In this document: positions 53,497-62,234 of the stretch, in pieces | Numbering within the stretch: position 1 is the first letter of the stretch | Layout: the number at the start of each line of letters is the position of its first letter | NCBI RefSeq assembly: GCF_900094545.1 | Contig: NZ_FMAH01000004.1 | Coordinates: 186,001 to 250,000 of the forward strand | Length of the DNA stretch: 64,000 nt | Direction: 5' to 3' | DNA from: Martinezella miluonensis | GTDB lineage: Bacteria > Pseudomonadota > Alphaproteobacteria > Rhizobiales > Rhizobiaceae | Translations under genes and position numbers: made by a program | Notes under the pieces: generated by a model | The model's database searches: none | What the model was told of the DNA's origin: nothing | What the model saw: only the letters and a program-made list of their open reading frames with translations

Positions 53497-55065
53497 ATGC
53501 GCACTTTCGTTACCGGGCTGACACTGGCAGGCCTATTCATGCTGAGCGGCTGCAATGTCGGCGGGCAGGGCCCGAAGTTTTCGATCGTTTCCGGCTCGGA
53601 AAACACCGTGCTGCAGCCGATCATCGAGGAGTTCTGCAAGGAAAAGAAGGCGAGCTGCAGTTTCACCTATGAGGGCACGCTGGATATCGGCCTTGCCCTT
53701 CAGAGCGAGAAGGGCGTCGAGCAGGACGCCGTCTGGCCGGCATCGAGCGTCTGGGTCGACATGTTCGATGCCAAGCGCCGCGTGAAGTTGCTGACTTCAG
53801 TCGCGCAGATGCCCGTCATTCTCGGTGTGCGTAAATCCAAGGCCCAGGCGCTCGGCTGGGTCGGCAAGCCGGTCTATATGAGGGATATATTGGCGGCCGT
53901 GAAAAGCGGTTCGCTGAAATTCCTCATGACGTCAGCCACGCAATCCAATTCGGGCGCCAGCGCCTATCTCGGCATGCTGTCGAGCGCGCTGGGCAACAAG
54001 CCCGTCATAGAGCCGGGCGATCTCGATAAGCCGGACGTGCAGGGTGCCGTCCGCTCCCTGCTTGCCGGCGTCGAGCGCTCCTCGGGCTCGTCGGGCTGGC
54101 TTGCTGATCTCTATACGGAGTCGGCGACAAAGGGCGTGCTTTATGACGCCATGTGGAACTACGAGGCGCTGCTGAAAGAGACCAACGACAAGCTGGTGGG
54201 CATGGGCAAGGAGCCGCTCTATGCCATCTATCCTGCCGATGGCGTCGTGGTCGCCGATTCGCCGATCGGCTTCATCGATCACGGCCGAGGGCAGGAGGTC
54301 GAGACCTTCTTCAATCAGCTCGGCGAATACCTACGGTCAGCACCCGTACAGAAGCGTATCGCCGATACCGGCCGCCGCATTCCGCTCGCCGATGTCTCTG
54401 CCAAGCCGGACCCGTCATGGAATTTCGATCCCACGCGCCTGGTGACCGCGATCCGCATGCCGGAACCCGCCGTGATCCGTCAGGCACTCGATCTCTATCA
54501 GGTGGCATTGCGAAAGCCCTCGCTGACGGCCCTCTGCCTGGATTTTTCCGGGTCGATGGAAGGCAAGGGAGAGAGCCAGCTGCAGGCGGCGATGCAGTTC
54601 CTGTTCAATCCGGATGAGACCGGCAAGGTGCTTGCGCAGTGGACGCTAGCCGATCGCATCATGGTCATTCCCTTCGACGCCGATGTGCGGACGACTTTCG
54701 AGGGCACCGGAAATCCGGCCCAGCAGAAAATGCTGGTCGACAAGGTTTCGCGCCAGCATGCCGGCGGCGGTACGGATATGTATGCCTGCGCGAGCAGGGC
54801 GCTTGACTGGATGAACGCGACGCGGGATCTGTCGTCTTATCTGCCGGCGATCGTCATCATGACCGACGGAAAGTCCGATGATGCCAATCGTGATTTCATG
54901 GGCAAGTGGGCTTCGGTGAGCCCGCATGTGCCGGTGTTCGGCATCACCTTCGGCGATGCGGACAAGCGACAGCTCGATGCTCTTGCGAAAGAGACCTCGG
55001 CACGCGTCTTCGATGGCCGCGGCGATCTGGTCAGCGCATTCCGGGCAGTGCGCGGCTATAACTAG
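53497..55065 (+). CDS. Lipoprotein with a solute-binding-like domain fused to a vWA domain
   Basis: About 522 residues. Signal peptide with lipobox MLSGC (Cys19). Residues 25-320 resemble a type 2 periplasmic binding protein (FSIVSGSENTVLQPIIEEFCKE, TSATQSNSGASAYLGM). Residues 340-520 are a von Willebrand A domain with an intact MIDAS: DFSGS (Asp349, Ser351, Ser353), Thr426 in GGGTDMY and Asp457 in IVIMTDG. It should be anchored to the envelope and bind a partner through a metal ion. The start is open: ATG 53497 is best spaced to GAAGG; TTG 53482 and ATG 53491 are in frame. No function is known for this fusion. Confidence 0.85.
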   Translation: MRTFVTGLTLAGLFMLSGCNVGGQGPKFSIVSGSENTVLQPIIEEFCKEKKASCSFTYEGTLDIGLALQSEKGVEQDAVWPASSVWVDMFDAKRRVKLLTSVAQMPVILGVRKSKAQALGWVGKPVYMRDILAAVKSGSLKFLMTSATQSNSGASAYLGMLSSALGNKPVIEPGDLDKPDVQGAVRSLLAGVERSSGSSGWLADLYTESATKGVLYDAMWNYEALLKETNDKLVGMGKEPLYAIYPADGVVVADSPIGFIDHGRGQEVETFFNQLGEYLRSAPVQKRIADTGRRIPLADVSAKPDPSWNFDPTRLVTAIRMPEPAVIRQALDLYQVALRKPSLTALCLDFSGSMEGKGESQLQAAMQFLFNPDETGKVLAQWTLADRIMVIPFDADVRTTFEGTGNPAQQKMLVDKVSRQHAGGGTDMYACASRALDWMNATRDLSSYLPAIVIMTDGKSDDANRDFMGKWASVSPHVPVFGITFGDADKRQLDALAKETSARVFDGRGDLVSAFRAVRGYN

Positions 55066-55072
55066 GACGATA

Positions 55073-55690
55073 ATGCGCAACTGGTTCGGCAATGACTGGA
55101 ATTGGATTGTGGCGGGGTTCGCCGCCGCGATCGTCGTTCCCATGCTCAGCTTCTTTGCCGGCATGCCGATATGGATCGCGGCGATCATCGGTCTCTTGGT
55201 CTTCGTTGGCCTGATCTTCGTGCTCGCGCCGAAGCGCCTCTTCGAAGGGCTGGATGCCAAGGCGGTCGGCAGGGGACGCCTTGAATTTGCCCGTGACTTG
55301 TTGAGTGCGGCGGCACCCGCCGCCCAAAGGCTGGAAGCGTCGGCGGGCCAGATCGCCAGCAAGGAAACGGCAAAACGGGTGCGACATCTGGCGGAGATCG
55401 CCGCCGACGTCTTCGCCAAGGTGGAGGCCAATCCGGAAAGCGCCGGCACCGTCAGGCGGTTCCTCAGCTATTATCTGCCGCGCGCGGCAGAGGTGGCCGA
55501 GGGGTTTGCCACAATCGAGGCGAAGCGTCAGCCGGATGCTGCGCGCCTACAGGAGGTCGGTCTCGTTCTGACCAAGCTGGAAGACGCTTTCGTGCACTAT
55601 TCCGACAGCCTGGTCGAAGACAGGCTGGATACGCTTGATACGGAGCTGCGCCTCATACAGGCCTCGCTCAAAGAGGATATAGGACCCTGA
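55073..55690 (+). CDS. XpaC-like membrane protein
   Basis: 205 residues. Two transmembrane helices (IVAGFAAAIVVPMLSFFAG and AAIIGLLVFVGLIFVLA) are followed by a helical cytoplasmic domain with KETAKRVRHLAEIAADVF, TVRRFLSYYLPRAAEVAEGF and KLEDAFVHYSDSLVEDRLDTLD. That last part is the XpaC/YceG-type pattern found next to TelA genes in other bacteria, including Bacillus. The old label of indolyl-phosphate hydrolysis protein is not a proven activity. It lies 7 bases after the vWA gene, and its stop overlaps the next start (TGATG). Confidence 0.82.
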   Translation: MRNWFGNDWNWIVAGFAAAIVVPMLSFFAGMPIWIAAIIGLLVFVGLIFVLAPKRLFEGLDAKAVGRGRLEFARDLLSAAAPAAQRLEASAGQIASKETAKRVRHLAEIAADVFAKVEANPESAGTVRRFLSYYLPRAAEVAEGFATIEAKRQPDAARLQEVGLVLTKLEDAFVHYSDSLVEDRLDTLDTELRLIQASLKEDIGP

Positions 55691-56796
55691 TGGCCATTTC
55701 CCGCCGCGCTTTTGGAGTAGGGCTTCTAGCTACTGGTGTTGCAGGGACCGGCGGCTATTTCGCCGTCAAGGATCGGCCGGAACTGCAGGGGTTGCTCGGC
55801 AATCGCACGAAGCTGTTCGGCTTCATCGGTGGCGAGAAGGAAGCATTCCTTGCCGATCAGGATGTGATTTCGGCGCTGCACAGCCACGGACTTGAGATCA
55901 ACAGCCGTGTCGCGGGCTCCGTGGAAATGGTGCGGGAGCAGGTGCTTCTGTCGCAGAACCCCGCCTTCCTCTGGCCGTCCTCGTCGATCATGGTCGATAT
56001 CGCCCGGCAGAACGGCATCAAGATCCGCAATGATCGCGTCATCCTCAACACGCCTGTCGTCGTCTATTCCTGGCAGCCTGTCGTCGAAGGATTGACGAAG
56101 GCAGGGCTTGTCACCACGACGGCGGAGGGACATCACCAGCTCGACCTAAAGGCGCTGCTGGATGCCGTGCTTGCCGGGACGAACTGGTCGAAGCTCGGCG
56201 TCAATTCGCTCTACGGTCAGGCAAGAATCGTCTCGACGGACCCCAACCGCTCCAACTCCGGCTTCATGTTCTCCGGTCTGGTGCTCAGCCTTCTGAGCGG
56301 TAATGTGGCTAGCGGCGCCGGTCTCGCGCAGTTCGGAGACAAGGCGCAGGCCATTTTCCGCAACATGGGCTTCAAATCGTCGTCGTCGGGCAAGCTCTTC
56401 GAGCAATATCTGGCAGGCGGCATCGGTGGCGAGCCGATGATCATTGGGTACGAGAATCAGCTGGTGGAATGGATCCTCGCCGACCCGCAGCGTTGGAAGA
56501 GGGTCCAGGCCAGCAATGGCGCCAAGCCCGTGGTGCTCTATCCGCATCCGACCGTCTATTCCGCCCATCCCCTTATCGCCATCGACGAACAGGTCGATCG
56601 TATGATCGAGGCGCTCATCGGCCCGCGATTGCAGCAGCTCGCCTGGACCAAGCACGGTTTTCGCGGGCCGCTCGGCACGGTGACGGGCGATGCCGACAGC
56701 GCCATTGCCGGCCTGCTGCCGGCGGAAATCGATGCCGTCTTGCCGATGCCGGACGCCAATGTCATGCTGGCGTTGCTCGATAAACTGGCCGCATGA
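55690..56796 (+). CDS. Secreted solute-binding-like protein with a twin-arginine-type signal
   Basis: 368 residues. The N-terminus SRRAFGVGLLATGVAG has the twin-arginine pattern (Arg5, Arg6), so export by Tat is possible. The rest looks like an extracellular binding protein of the ModA/SBP_bac_11 type: VVVYSWQPVVEGLTKAG, ARIVSTDPNRSNSGFMFSGLVLSLL and MIIGYENQLVEWILADP. Ligand unknown. It shares the same type of binding-domain signature (SNSG) with the vWA lipoprotein two genes upstream. It overlaps the XpaC-like stop by TGATG and is the last gene of the operon. Confidence 0.82.
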   Translation: MAISRRAFGVGLLATGVAGTGGYFAVKDRPELQGLLGNRTKLFGFIGGEKEAFLADQDVISALHSHGLEINSRVAGSVEMVREQVLLSQNPAFLWPSSSIMVDIARQNGIKIRNDRVILNTPVVVYSWQPVVEGLTKAGLVTTTAEGHHQLDLKALLDAVLAGTNWSKLGVNSLYGQARIVSTDPNRSNSGFMFSGLVLSLLSGNVASGAGLAQFGDKAQAIFRNMGFKSSSSGKLFEQYLAGGIGGEPMIIGYENQLVEWILADPQRWKRVQASNGAKPVVLYPHPTVYSAHPLIAIDEQVDRMIEALIGPRLQQLAWTKHGFRGPLGTVTGDADSAIAGLLPAEIDAVLPMPDANVMLALLDKLAA

Positions 56797-56983
56797 GGGC
56801 GGGGTAGGGCTATTTTTTTGACGAAAGCCTTGCATTCCCGGCAAATCGAATGTATGGGCAGCCGCATTCCACACGTAAGGCATGGGATTGTCCGGGAGAA
56901 ATCCGGATCGTTCCGCCCGGTGGCATTCTCGAAGAGGGTGCTGTTCGCCTTGCGGAGGTTCAACCGGAAAAGGATACAAAGGC

Positions 56984-57751
56984 ATGGCATTGCCCGATTT
57001 TTCTATGCGCCAGCTTCTCGAAGCAGGTGTTCACTTCGGCCACCAGACACACCGCTGGAACCCGAAGATGAAGCCGTACATTTTCGGCGATCGTAACAAC
57101 ATCCACATCATCGATCTCGCTCAGACGGTTCCGTTGCTCAGCCGCGCCCTACAGGTTGTCAGCGACACCGTTGCCCGTGGCGGCCGCGTTCTGTTCGTCG
57201 GCACCAAGCGTCAGGCGTCCGAACTGATCGCCGACAGCGCCAAGCGCTCGGCCCAGTACTACGTCAACGCTCGCTGGCTCGGCGGCATGATGACCAACTG
57301 GAAGACGATCTCCAACTCGATCCAGCGTCTGCGCAAGCTCGACGAAATCCTCTCCGGCGAAGCCCAGGGCTTCACCAAGAAGGAGCGTCTGAACCTTGAG
57401 CGCGAACGCGAAAAGCTCGACAAGGCCCTCGGCGGTATCAAGGACATGGGCGGCACGCCGGACCTGATGTTCATCATCGACACCAACAAGGAAAAGATCG
57501 CGATCGACGAAGCCAAGCGCCTCGGCATCCCGGTCGTAGCCATCATCGACTCGAATTGCGATCCGGACCTGATCGACTACCCGATCCCGGGCAACGACGA
57601 CGCTTCGCGCGCCATCGCTCTTTACTGCGACCTGATCTCGCGCGCTGCCATCGACGGCATCGCTCGCCAGCAGGGTGCATCCGGCCGTGATCTCGGCGCT
57701 TCCGAGGAAGCCCCGATCGAGCCGACCCTGGCGGACGGCACCGAAGCCTGA
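56984..57751 (+). CDS. rpsB: 30S ribosomal protein S2
   Basis: 255 residues. Family start [21 protein letters not shown], the RNA-binding [11 protein letters not shown], and [12 protein letters not shown] are all present. The C-terminal tail after [14 protein letters not shown] is short. ATG 56984 follows AAAGGATACAAAGG; the frame opens upstream at 56882. It begins the conserved rpsB-tsf-pyrH-frr-uppS-cdsA-rseP order. tsf follows after a long gap that contains a mosaic repeat. Confidence 0.97.
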   Translation: MALPDFSMRQLLEAGVHFGHQTHRWNPKMKPYIFGDRNNIHIIDLAQTVPLLSRALQVVSDTVARGGRVLFVGTKRQASELIADSAKRSAQYYVNARWLGGMMTNWKTISNSIQRLRKLDEILSGEAQGFTKKERLNLEREREKLDKALGGIKDMGGTPDLMFIIDTNKEKIAIDEAKRLGIPVVAIIDSNCDPDLIDYPIPGNDDASRAIALYCDLISRAAIDGIARQQGASGRDLGASEEAPIEPTLADGTEA

Positions 57752-58128
57752 TCGCGCCTCAAGGCGGGCAGTAGACTGTCCGCCCAAGCGCAATGACATC
57801 CGGGATAAGGCCGTTTGCGACTTCAACAAGTTCGAGCGGCCTTATCGCGTTTTGCATAACGCCTTGCCCGCTGCATAATTCCTTAAATCGGAATCGATTT
57901 AAGGGTAAGATTATGCAGCAGATTTAAAGCGCTACAGCGACCTTTGTGCGTCACCCGTGACGCACGGCGCTGTAGGCGGTAAATCCAGGCTTGTTCCAAT
58001 CAAGAATTCCACAGTATGACGCAGCTTCATAACGCTGTCATACTTACGGGTACATTTCGTCCCTCAAATCGGTGCCGCTTCAGCTCAAAGCCGCATGCCG
58101 CACCGTATGAACCGACAAGAGGAAGCTT
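57752..58128 (+). other. rpsB-tsf intergenic region
   Basis: About 377 bases without a gene. It holds a hairpin with arms ATAAGGCCG (57804) and CGGCCTTAT (57837) that lacks a T run, then the 103-nt mosaic repeat. The 90 bases before tsf likely hold its promoter or leader. No riboswitch recognised. Confidence 0.55.
57873..57975. repeat. Intergenic palindromic mosaic repeat (RIME-like), copy 2
   Basis: 103 nt. Palindrome one (57873-57916) has ends GCATAATT and GATTATGC around AATCGGAATCGATTT. Palindrome two (57932-57975) has ends CTACAGCG and CGCTGTAG around TGCGTCAC/GTGACGCA. Same length and order of parts as the copy at 4373-4475. Confidence 0.7.
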
Positions 58129-59055
58129 ATGACCGAGATTACGGCTGCACTGGTGAAGGAACTGCGCGAAAAGTCTGGCGCAGGCATGATGGACTGCAAG
58201 AAGGCGCTGACCGAAACCAACGGCGATATCGAAGCAGCGATCGACTGGCTGCGCGCCAAGGGCATCTCCAAGGCCGACAAGAAGTCCGGCCGCACCGCCG
58301 CTGAAGGCCTGATCGCCATTGCTGGCGCCGGTCACAAGGCCGTTGTCGTCGAGCTCAATTCCGAAACCGACTTCGTTGCCCGTAACGATGCCTTCCAGGA
58401 CCTCGCTCGCGGCATCGCCGAAGTTGCGCTGTCCACCGACGGCACTGTTGAAGCCATTTCGGCTGCGACCTATCCGGCATCCGGCAAGCCGGTCGCCGAC
58501 ACCATCAAGGACGCGATCGCAACCATCGGCGAGAACATGACGCTTCGTCGCTCCGCCAAGCTCGAAGTCGAGCACGGCGTCGTTGCGACCTACATCCACA
58601 ACGCTGCCGGCGACGGCATCGGCAAGCTGGGCGTTCTGGTTGCTCTGAAGTCGGTCGGTGACAAGGCTGTTCTGACGTCGATCGGCCGTCAGGTTGCCAT
58701 GCACATCGCTGCTACCAACCCGCTCGCTATCCGTGCCGAAGAAGTCGACGCCGCTGTCGCCGAGCGCGAACGCAACGTCTTCATCGAGCAGTCCCGCGAA
58801 TCCGGCAAGCCGGAAGCCATCATCGAAAAGATGGTCGAAGGCCGTATGCGCAAGTTCTTCGAGGAAGTCGCTCTTCTCTCGCAGGCTTTCGTCATCAACC
58901 CGGACCTGACGGTTGCTGCTGCCATCAAGGAAGCTGAAAAGACCGCTGGCGCCGCGATCGAAGTCGTCGGCATGGCCCGTCTGCTCCTCGGCGAAGGCGT
59001 CGAGAAGGAAGAAACCGACTTCGCTGCCGAAGTTGCAGCTGTCGCCAAGGGCTGA
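58129..59055 (+). CDS. tsf: Elongation factor Ts
   Basis: 308 residues. Guanine nucleotide exchange factor for EF-Tu. The N-terminal UBA-like motif [19 protein letters not shown] and the exchange motif [13 protein letters not shown] are intact; the C-terminal [21 protein letters not shown] closes the dimerisation domain. GAGGAAGCTT precedes the ATG. The long gap upstream suggests its own expression level. A hairpin follows the stop. Confidence 0.97.
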   Translation: MTEITAALVKELREKSGAGMMDCKKALTETNGDIEAAIDWLRAKGISKADKKSGRTAAEGLIAIAGAGHKAVVVELNSETDFVARNDAFQDLARGIAEVALSTDGTVEAISAATYPASGKPVADTIKDAIATIGENMTLRRSAKLEVEHGVVATYIHNAAGDGIGKLGVLVALKSVGDKAVLTSIGRQVAMHIAATNPLAIRAEEVDAAVAERERNVFIEQSRESGKPEAIIEKMVEGRMRKFFEEVALLSQAFVINPDLTVAAAIKEAEKTAGAAIEVVGMARLLLGEGVEKEETDFAAEVAAVAKG

Positions 59056-59110
59056 TTAACAAAAGAAGCCATATCCCGGTTTGGTGAAACCATATCAGGG
59101 AAAACATCAG

Positions 59111-59134
59111 GGCATCGCGTGACAACGCGGTGCC
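59111..59134 (+). terminator. Weak hairpin terminator after tsf
   Basis: GGCATCGCG and CGCGGTGCC pair (one G-T) around TGACAA, followed by CTTCGTG. The T run is poor, so partial read-through into pyrH is likely. Confidence 0.5.
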
Positions 59135-59190
59135 CTTCGTGTATCCGGCATTCACAATCATTCCCCCGGTGATCACTTCAAGGAGCTACC

Positions 59191-59910
59191 ATGTCCCAGC
59201 CGATCTACAAGCGCGTGTTGCTCAAGGCCTCCGGTGAAGCTCTGATGGGTAGTCAGGGGTTTGGCATCGACGTTACCGTCGCGGACCGGATTGCGTCCGA
59301 CATCGCGGCGGCGCGCGCCATGGGGGTCGAGGTCGGCGTCGTGGTTGGCGGCGGCAACATTTTCCGGGGTGTAGCCGTGGCTTCCAAGGGCGGCGACCGC
59401 GTGACCGGCGACCACATGGGAATGCTCGGAACCGTCATCAATGCGCTGGCGCTGGCAACCTCGCTGCGCAAGCTCGACATCGAGACCGTCGTGCTCTCGG
59501 CCATTTCCATGCCGGAGATCTGCGAGAGCTTCTCGCAGCGCGCCACGCTCTATCATCTCTCGCTGGGGCGCGTGGTGATCTTCGCGGGCGGCACGGGAAA
59601 TCCGTTTTTTACCACCGATTCGGCGGCCGCACTGCGCGCCGCAGAAATGGGCGCGCAGGCCATATTCAAGGGCACGCAGGTCGACGGAATCTATTCCGCC
59701 GATCCGAAGAAGTTCCCCGATGCGGAGCGTTTCGACCATCTGACCCATAGTCAGGTGCTCGAGAAGGGGCTGGCAGTCATGGACGTCGCCGCCGTTGCGC
59801 TTGCGCGGGAAAACTCAATTCCGATCATCGTCTTCTCCATTCACGAGAAGGGCGAGTTCGCGGAAATCTTGACCGGCGGCGGCCGCAAGACCATCGTATC
59901 AGACAACTGA
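59191..59910 (+). CDS. pyrH: Uridylate kinase
   Basis: 239 residues of the amino-acid kinase fold. Phosphorylates UMP to [18 protein letters not shown] is the nucleotide-binding start, [11 protein letters not shown] follows, and [16 protein letters not shown] is the UMP-site region. CAAGGAG precedes the ATG. frr follows 55 bases downstream. Confidence 0.97.
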   Translation: MSQPIYKRVLLKASGEALMGSQGFGIDVTVADRIASDIAAARAMGVEVGVVVGGGNIFRGVAVASKGGDRVTGDHMGMLGTVINALALATSLRKLDIETVVLSAISMPEICESFSQRATLYHLSLGRVVIFAGGTGNPFFTTDSAAALRAAEMGAQAIFKGTQVDGIYSADPKKFPDAERFDHLTHSQVLEKGLAVMDVAAVALARENSIPIIVFSIHEKGEFAEILTGGGRKTIVSDN

Positions 59911-59965
59911 CATTCCTGTGGCGCCGGACGAGACCGGTGTCGCCTTGTTACAGGGGAGCATAGAC

Positions 59966-60526
59966 ATGAGTGAAGCCACCGATCTCAAGGAACTGAAGCG
60001 TCGCATGGACGGCGCCATTGCGGCATTCAAGAGCGACATCGCCTCGTTGCGCACCGGGCGCGCATCCGCCAATATTTTGGATCCGGTGACGATCGAAGCC
60101 TATGGCTCGCGCATGCCGCTGAACCAGGTTGCCAACATCACCGTGCCTGAATCGCGCATGCTGACCGTATCGGTCTGGGACAAGTCGATGGTCAGCGCCG
60201 TCGAGCGCTCCATCCGCGAGTCCAATCTCGGCCTCAACCCCATCGTCGATGGCCAGAACCTGCGTATCCCGCTGCCGGAGCTCAACGAAGAGCGTCGCCG
60301 TTCGCTGGTGAAGGTCGCCCATGAATATGCCGAGAAGGCCAAGGTCGCGATTCGCCACGTCCGCCGTGACGGTATGGACGGTCTCAAGAAGTCCGAAAAG
60401 GACGGCGTGATCGGCCAGGACGAGAGCCGATCCCTCTCCGAGCGTGTGCAGAAGATGACGGATGAGACGATTTCCGAGATCGACCGCTTGCTAGCCGATA
60501 AAGAAAAGGAAATCATGCACGTCTGA
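59966..60526 (+). CDS. frr: Ribosome recycling factor
   Basis: 186 residues. Splits post-termination ribosomes together with [29 protein letters not shown] and the C-terminal [22 protein letters not shown] are typical of the long coiled domain. ATG 59966 follows CAGGGGAGC; the frame opens at 59918. It is in the usual place between pyrH and uppS. Confidence 0.97.
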   Translation: MSEATDLKELKRRMDGAIAAFKSDIASLRTGRASANILDPVTIEAYGSRMPLNQVANITVPESRMLTVSVWDKSMVSAVERSIRESNLGLNPIVDGQNLRIPLPELNEERRRSLVKVAHEYAEKAKVAIRHVRRDGMDGLKKSEKDGVIGQDESRSLSERVQKMTDETISEIDRLLADKEKEIMHV

Positions 60527-60631
60527 TCGTACGCTGGGGCGTCGCGCTTTCGGGTTGGAAACATTGAAAGCGGTGACGGCGCCCTAGATTACGAGGCCAG
60601 AGCATCTTCTGCCGAACGAAACCGGATCCAA

Positions 60632-61378
60632 ATGTCAGCTCCTACGTTCTCTGTCGTACCTGAACACGTTGCCATCATCATGGATGGCAACGGGCGTTGG
60701 GCCAATGCGCGCGGTCTGCCGCGCACCATGGGTCATCGCAAGGGCGTGGAGGCGGTACGGGAGACGGTACGGGCAGCTGGCGATGTCGGCATAAAGTATC
60801 TGACGCTGTTTGCCTTCTCCTCGGAGAACTGGCGTCGTCCGGAGACCGAGGTGAGCGATCTGCTCGGTCTGCTCAAAGCATTCATCCGGCGAGACCTTGC
60901 CGAGCTTCATCGACAGAATGTGCGGATCCGCGTCATAGGCGACCGCAGCAATCTGCGCGGCGATATCCTGCCGCTGCTGCTCGAAGCCGAGGAAACCACG
61001 AGGAACAACACTGCTCTTACGCTGGTGATCGCGTTCAACTATGGCTCGCGCGACGAGATTGCGCGTGCCTTCGTGAGCCTGGCAAAGGATGTGGAGGCCG
61101 GGCGGCTGCGTCCGCAGGACATCGGCCCTGAGCTGGTCGGCGCGCGTTTGGATACCGCCGGCATTCCCGATCCTGACCTCATTATCCGCACGAGCGGCGA
61201 GGAGCGGCTGTCGAACTTCCTGCTTTGGCAGGCCGCCTATTCCGAATTCATGTTCATGCCGGAATACTGGCCTGATTTCAGCCGCGATCTTTTCTTTGCA
61301 GCGCTGGAGAAATATGCCGCGCGCGATCGGCGATTTGGCGGTCTTTCCGCCAAGCCGGCGGCGGCCGTGGGGTCCTGA
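60632..61378 (+). CDS. uppS: Undecaprenyl diphosphate synthase
   Basis: 248 residues. Makes the C55 lipid carrier for peptidoglycan. The pyrophosphate loop [11 protein letters not shown] and the signature [20 protein letters not shown] are intact. Its stop overlaps the cdsA start (TGATG), so translation is coupled. Confidence 0.97.
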   Translation: MSAPTFSVVPEHVAIIMDGNGRWANARGLPRTMGHRKGVEAVRETVRAAGDVGIKYLTLFAFSSENWRRPETEVSDLLGLLKAFIRRDLAELHRQNVRIRVIGDRSNLRGDILPLLLEAEETTRNNTALTLVIAFNYGSRDEIARAFVSLAKDVEAGRLRPQDIGPELVGARLDTAGIPDPDLIIRTSGEERLSNFLLWQAAYSEFMFMPEYWPDFSRDLFFAALEKYAARDRRFGGLSAKPAAAVGS

Positions 61379-62211
61379 TGAGCCGCGAACTCAGGCTGCG
61401 CATCATCTCCGGCATCATCCTTGCCGTCCTTGTTCTTGCGGCCGCTTGGTATGGCGGCTTGAGTTTCCGGCTCCTGGCGGCGGCGATCAGCTTGCTTGTC
61501 TATTACGAGTGGTCGACGATATCTGACCTGCACGGAAGCGATCCGCAAGGAAATGCGCTCGGCTGGGTCGGCCTCCTCGTGATTGCCGGTGCAACCGTGA
61601 CCGGCGAATCGGTCTATTCCCTCGAGGTGCTGGCTGCCTTTGTCATCGTCACCGCGATCATGGTCGCCATTCGCCAAAAGAGCTGGTGGCTGCCTGCAGG
61701 GGTGTTCTACTCCGGATTGACCGCGATCGCCCTTGCCGAGATTCGCGATGACGATCTTCGCGGCTTCGTGCTGATGCTGTTCATCTTCGCCACCGTCTGG
61801 GCAACCGATATCTTCGCCTATTTCGTCGGCCGTGCGATTGGCGGCCCAAAGCTTGCGCCGCGCATATCGCCGGGCAAGACCTGGTCGGGTGCCATAGGTG
61901 GCGCCATTGCTGCCGTCATGGCCGGAACCGCTGTCGTCTGGAGTTACTTTTCCGCCGATGGTTTGCGGATTCCGGTGCTCGCATTGGCACTGTCCGTTTG
62001 CAGCCAAATCGGCGATTTATTCGAGTCTTTCATCAAGCGCCGTTTCGGCGTGAAGGATTCCGGCCATCTGATTCCGGGCCATGGCGGCGTCATGGATCGG
62101 GTCGATGGACTAATTTTTGCTTGTTTTGCGGCGTTTTTGTTGGCTATCGTAATATCGCTGACAAAGAGCGGCGAGACCTTGTCATTGGGCGGCGTTCTGC
62201 TCGGTGTCTGA
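61378..62211 (+). CDS. cdsA: Phosphatidate cytidylyltransferase
   Basis: 277 residues, polytopic membrane enzyme making CDP-diacylglycerol. Around eight helices are visible, and the family signature is KRRFGVKDSGHLIPGHGGVMDRVDGL in two parts: FGVKDSGHLIPGHGG and MDRVDGL. It starts inside the uppS stop codon. rseP follows 23 bases downstream. Confidence 0.95.
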   Translation: MSRELRLRIISGIILAVLVLAAAWYGGLSFRLLAAAISLLVYYEWSTISDLHGSDPQGNALGWVGLLVIAGATVTGESVYSLEVLAAFVIVTAIMVAIRQKSWWLPAGVFYSGLTAIALAEIRDDDLRGFVLMLFIFATVWATDIFAYFVGRAIGGPKLAPRISPGKTWSGAIGGAIAAVMAGTAVVWSYFSADGLRIPVLALALSVCSQIGDLFESFIKRRFGVKDSGHLIPGHGGVMDRVDGLIFACFAAFLLAIVISLTKSGETLSLGGVLLGV

Positions 62212-62234
62212 ATTAATACGAACAGGATCGTTGC

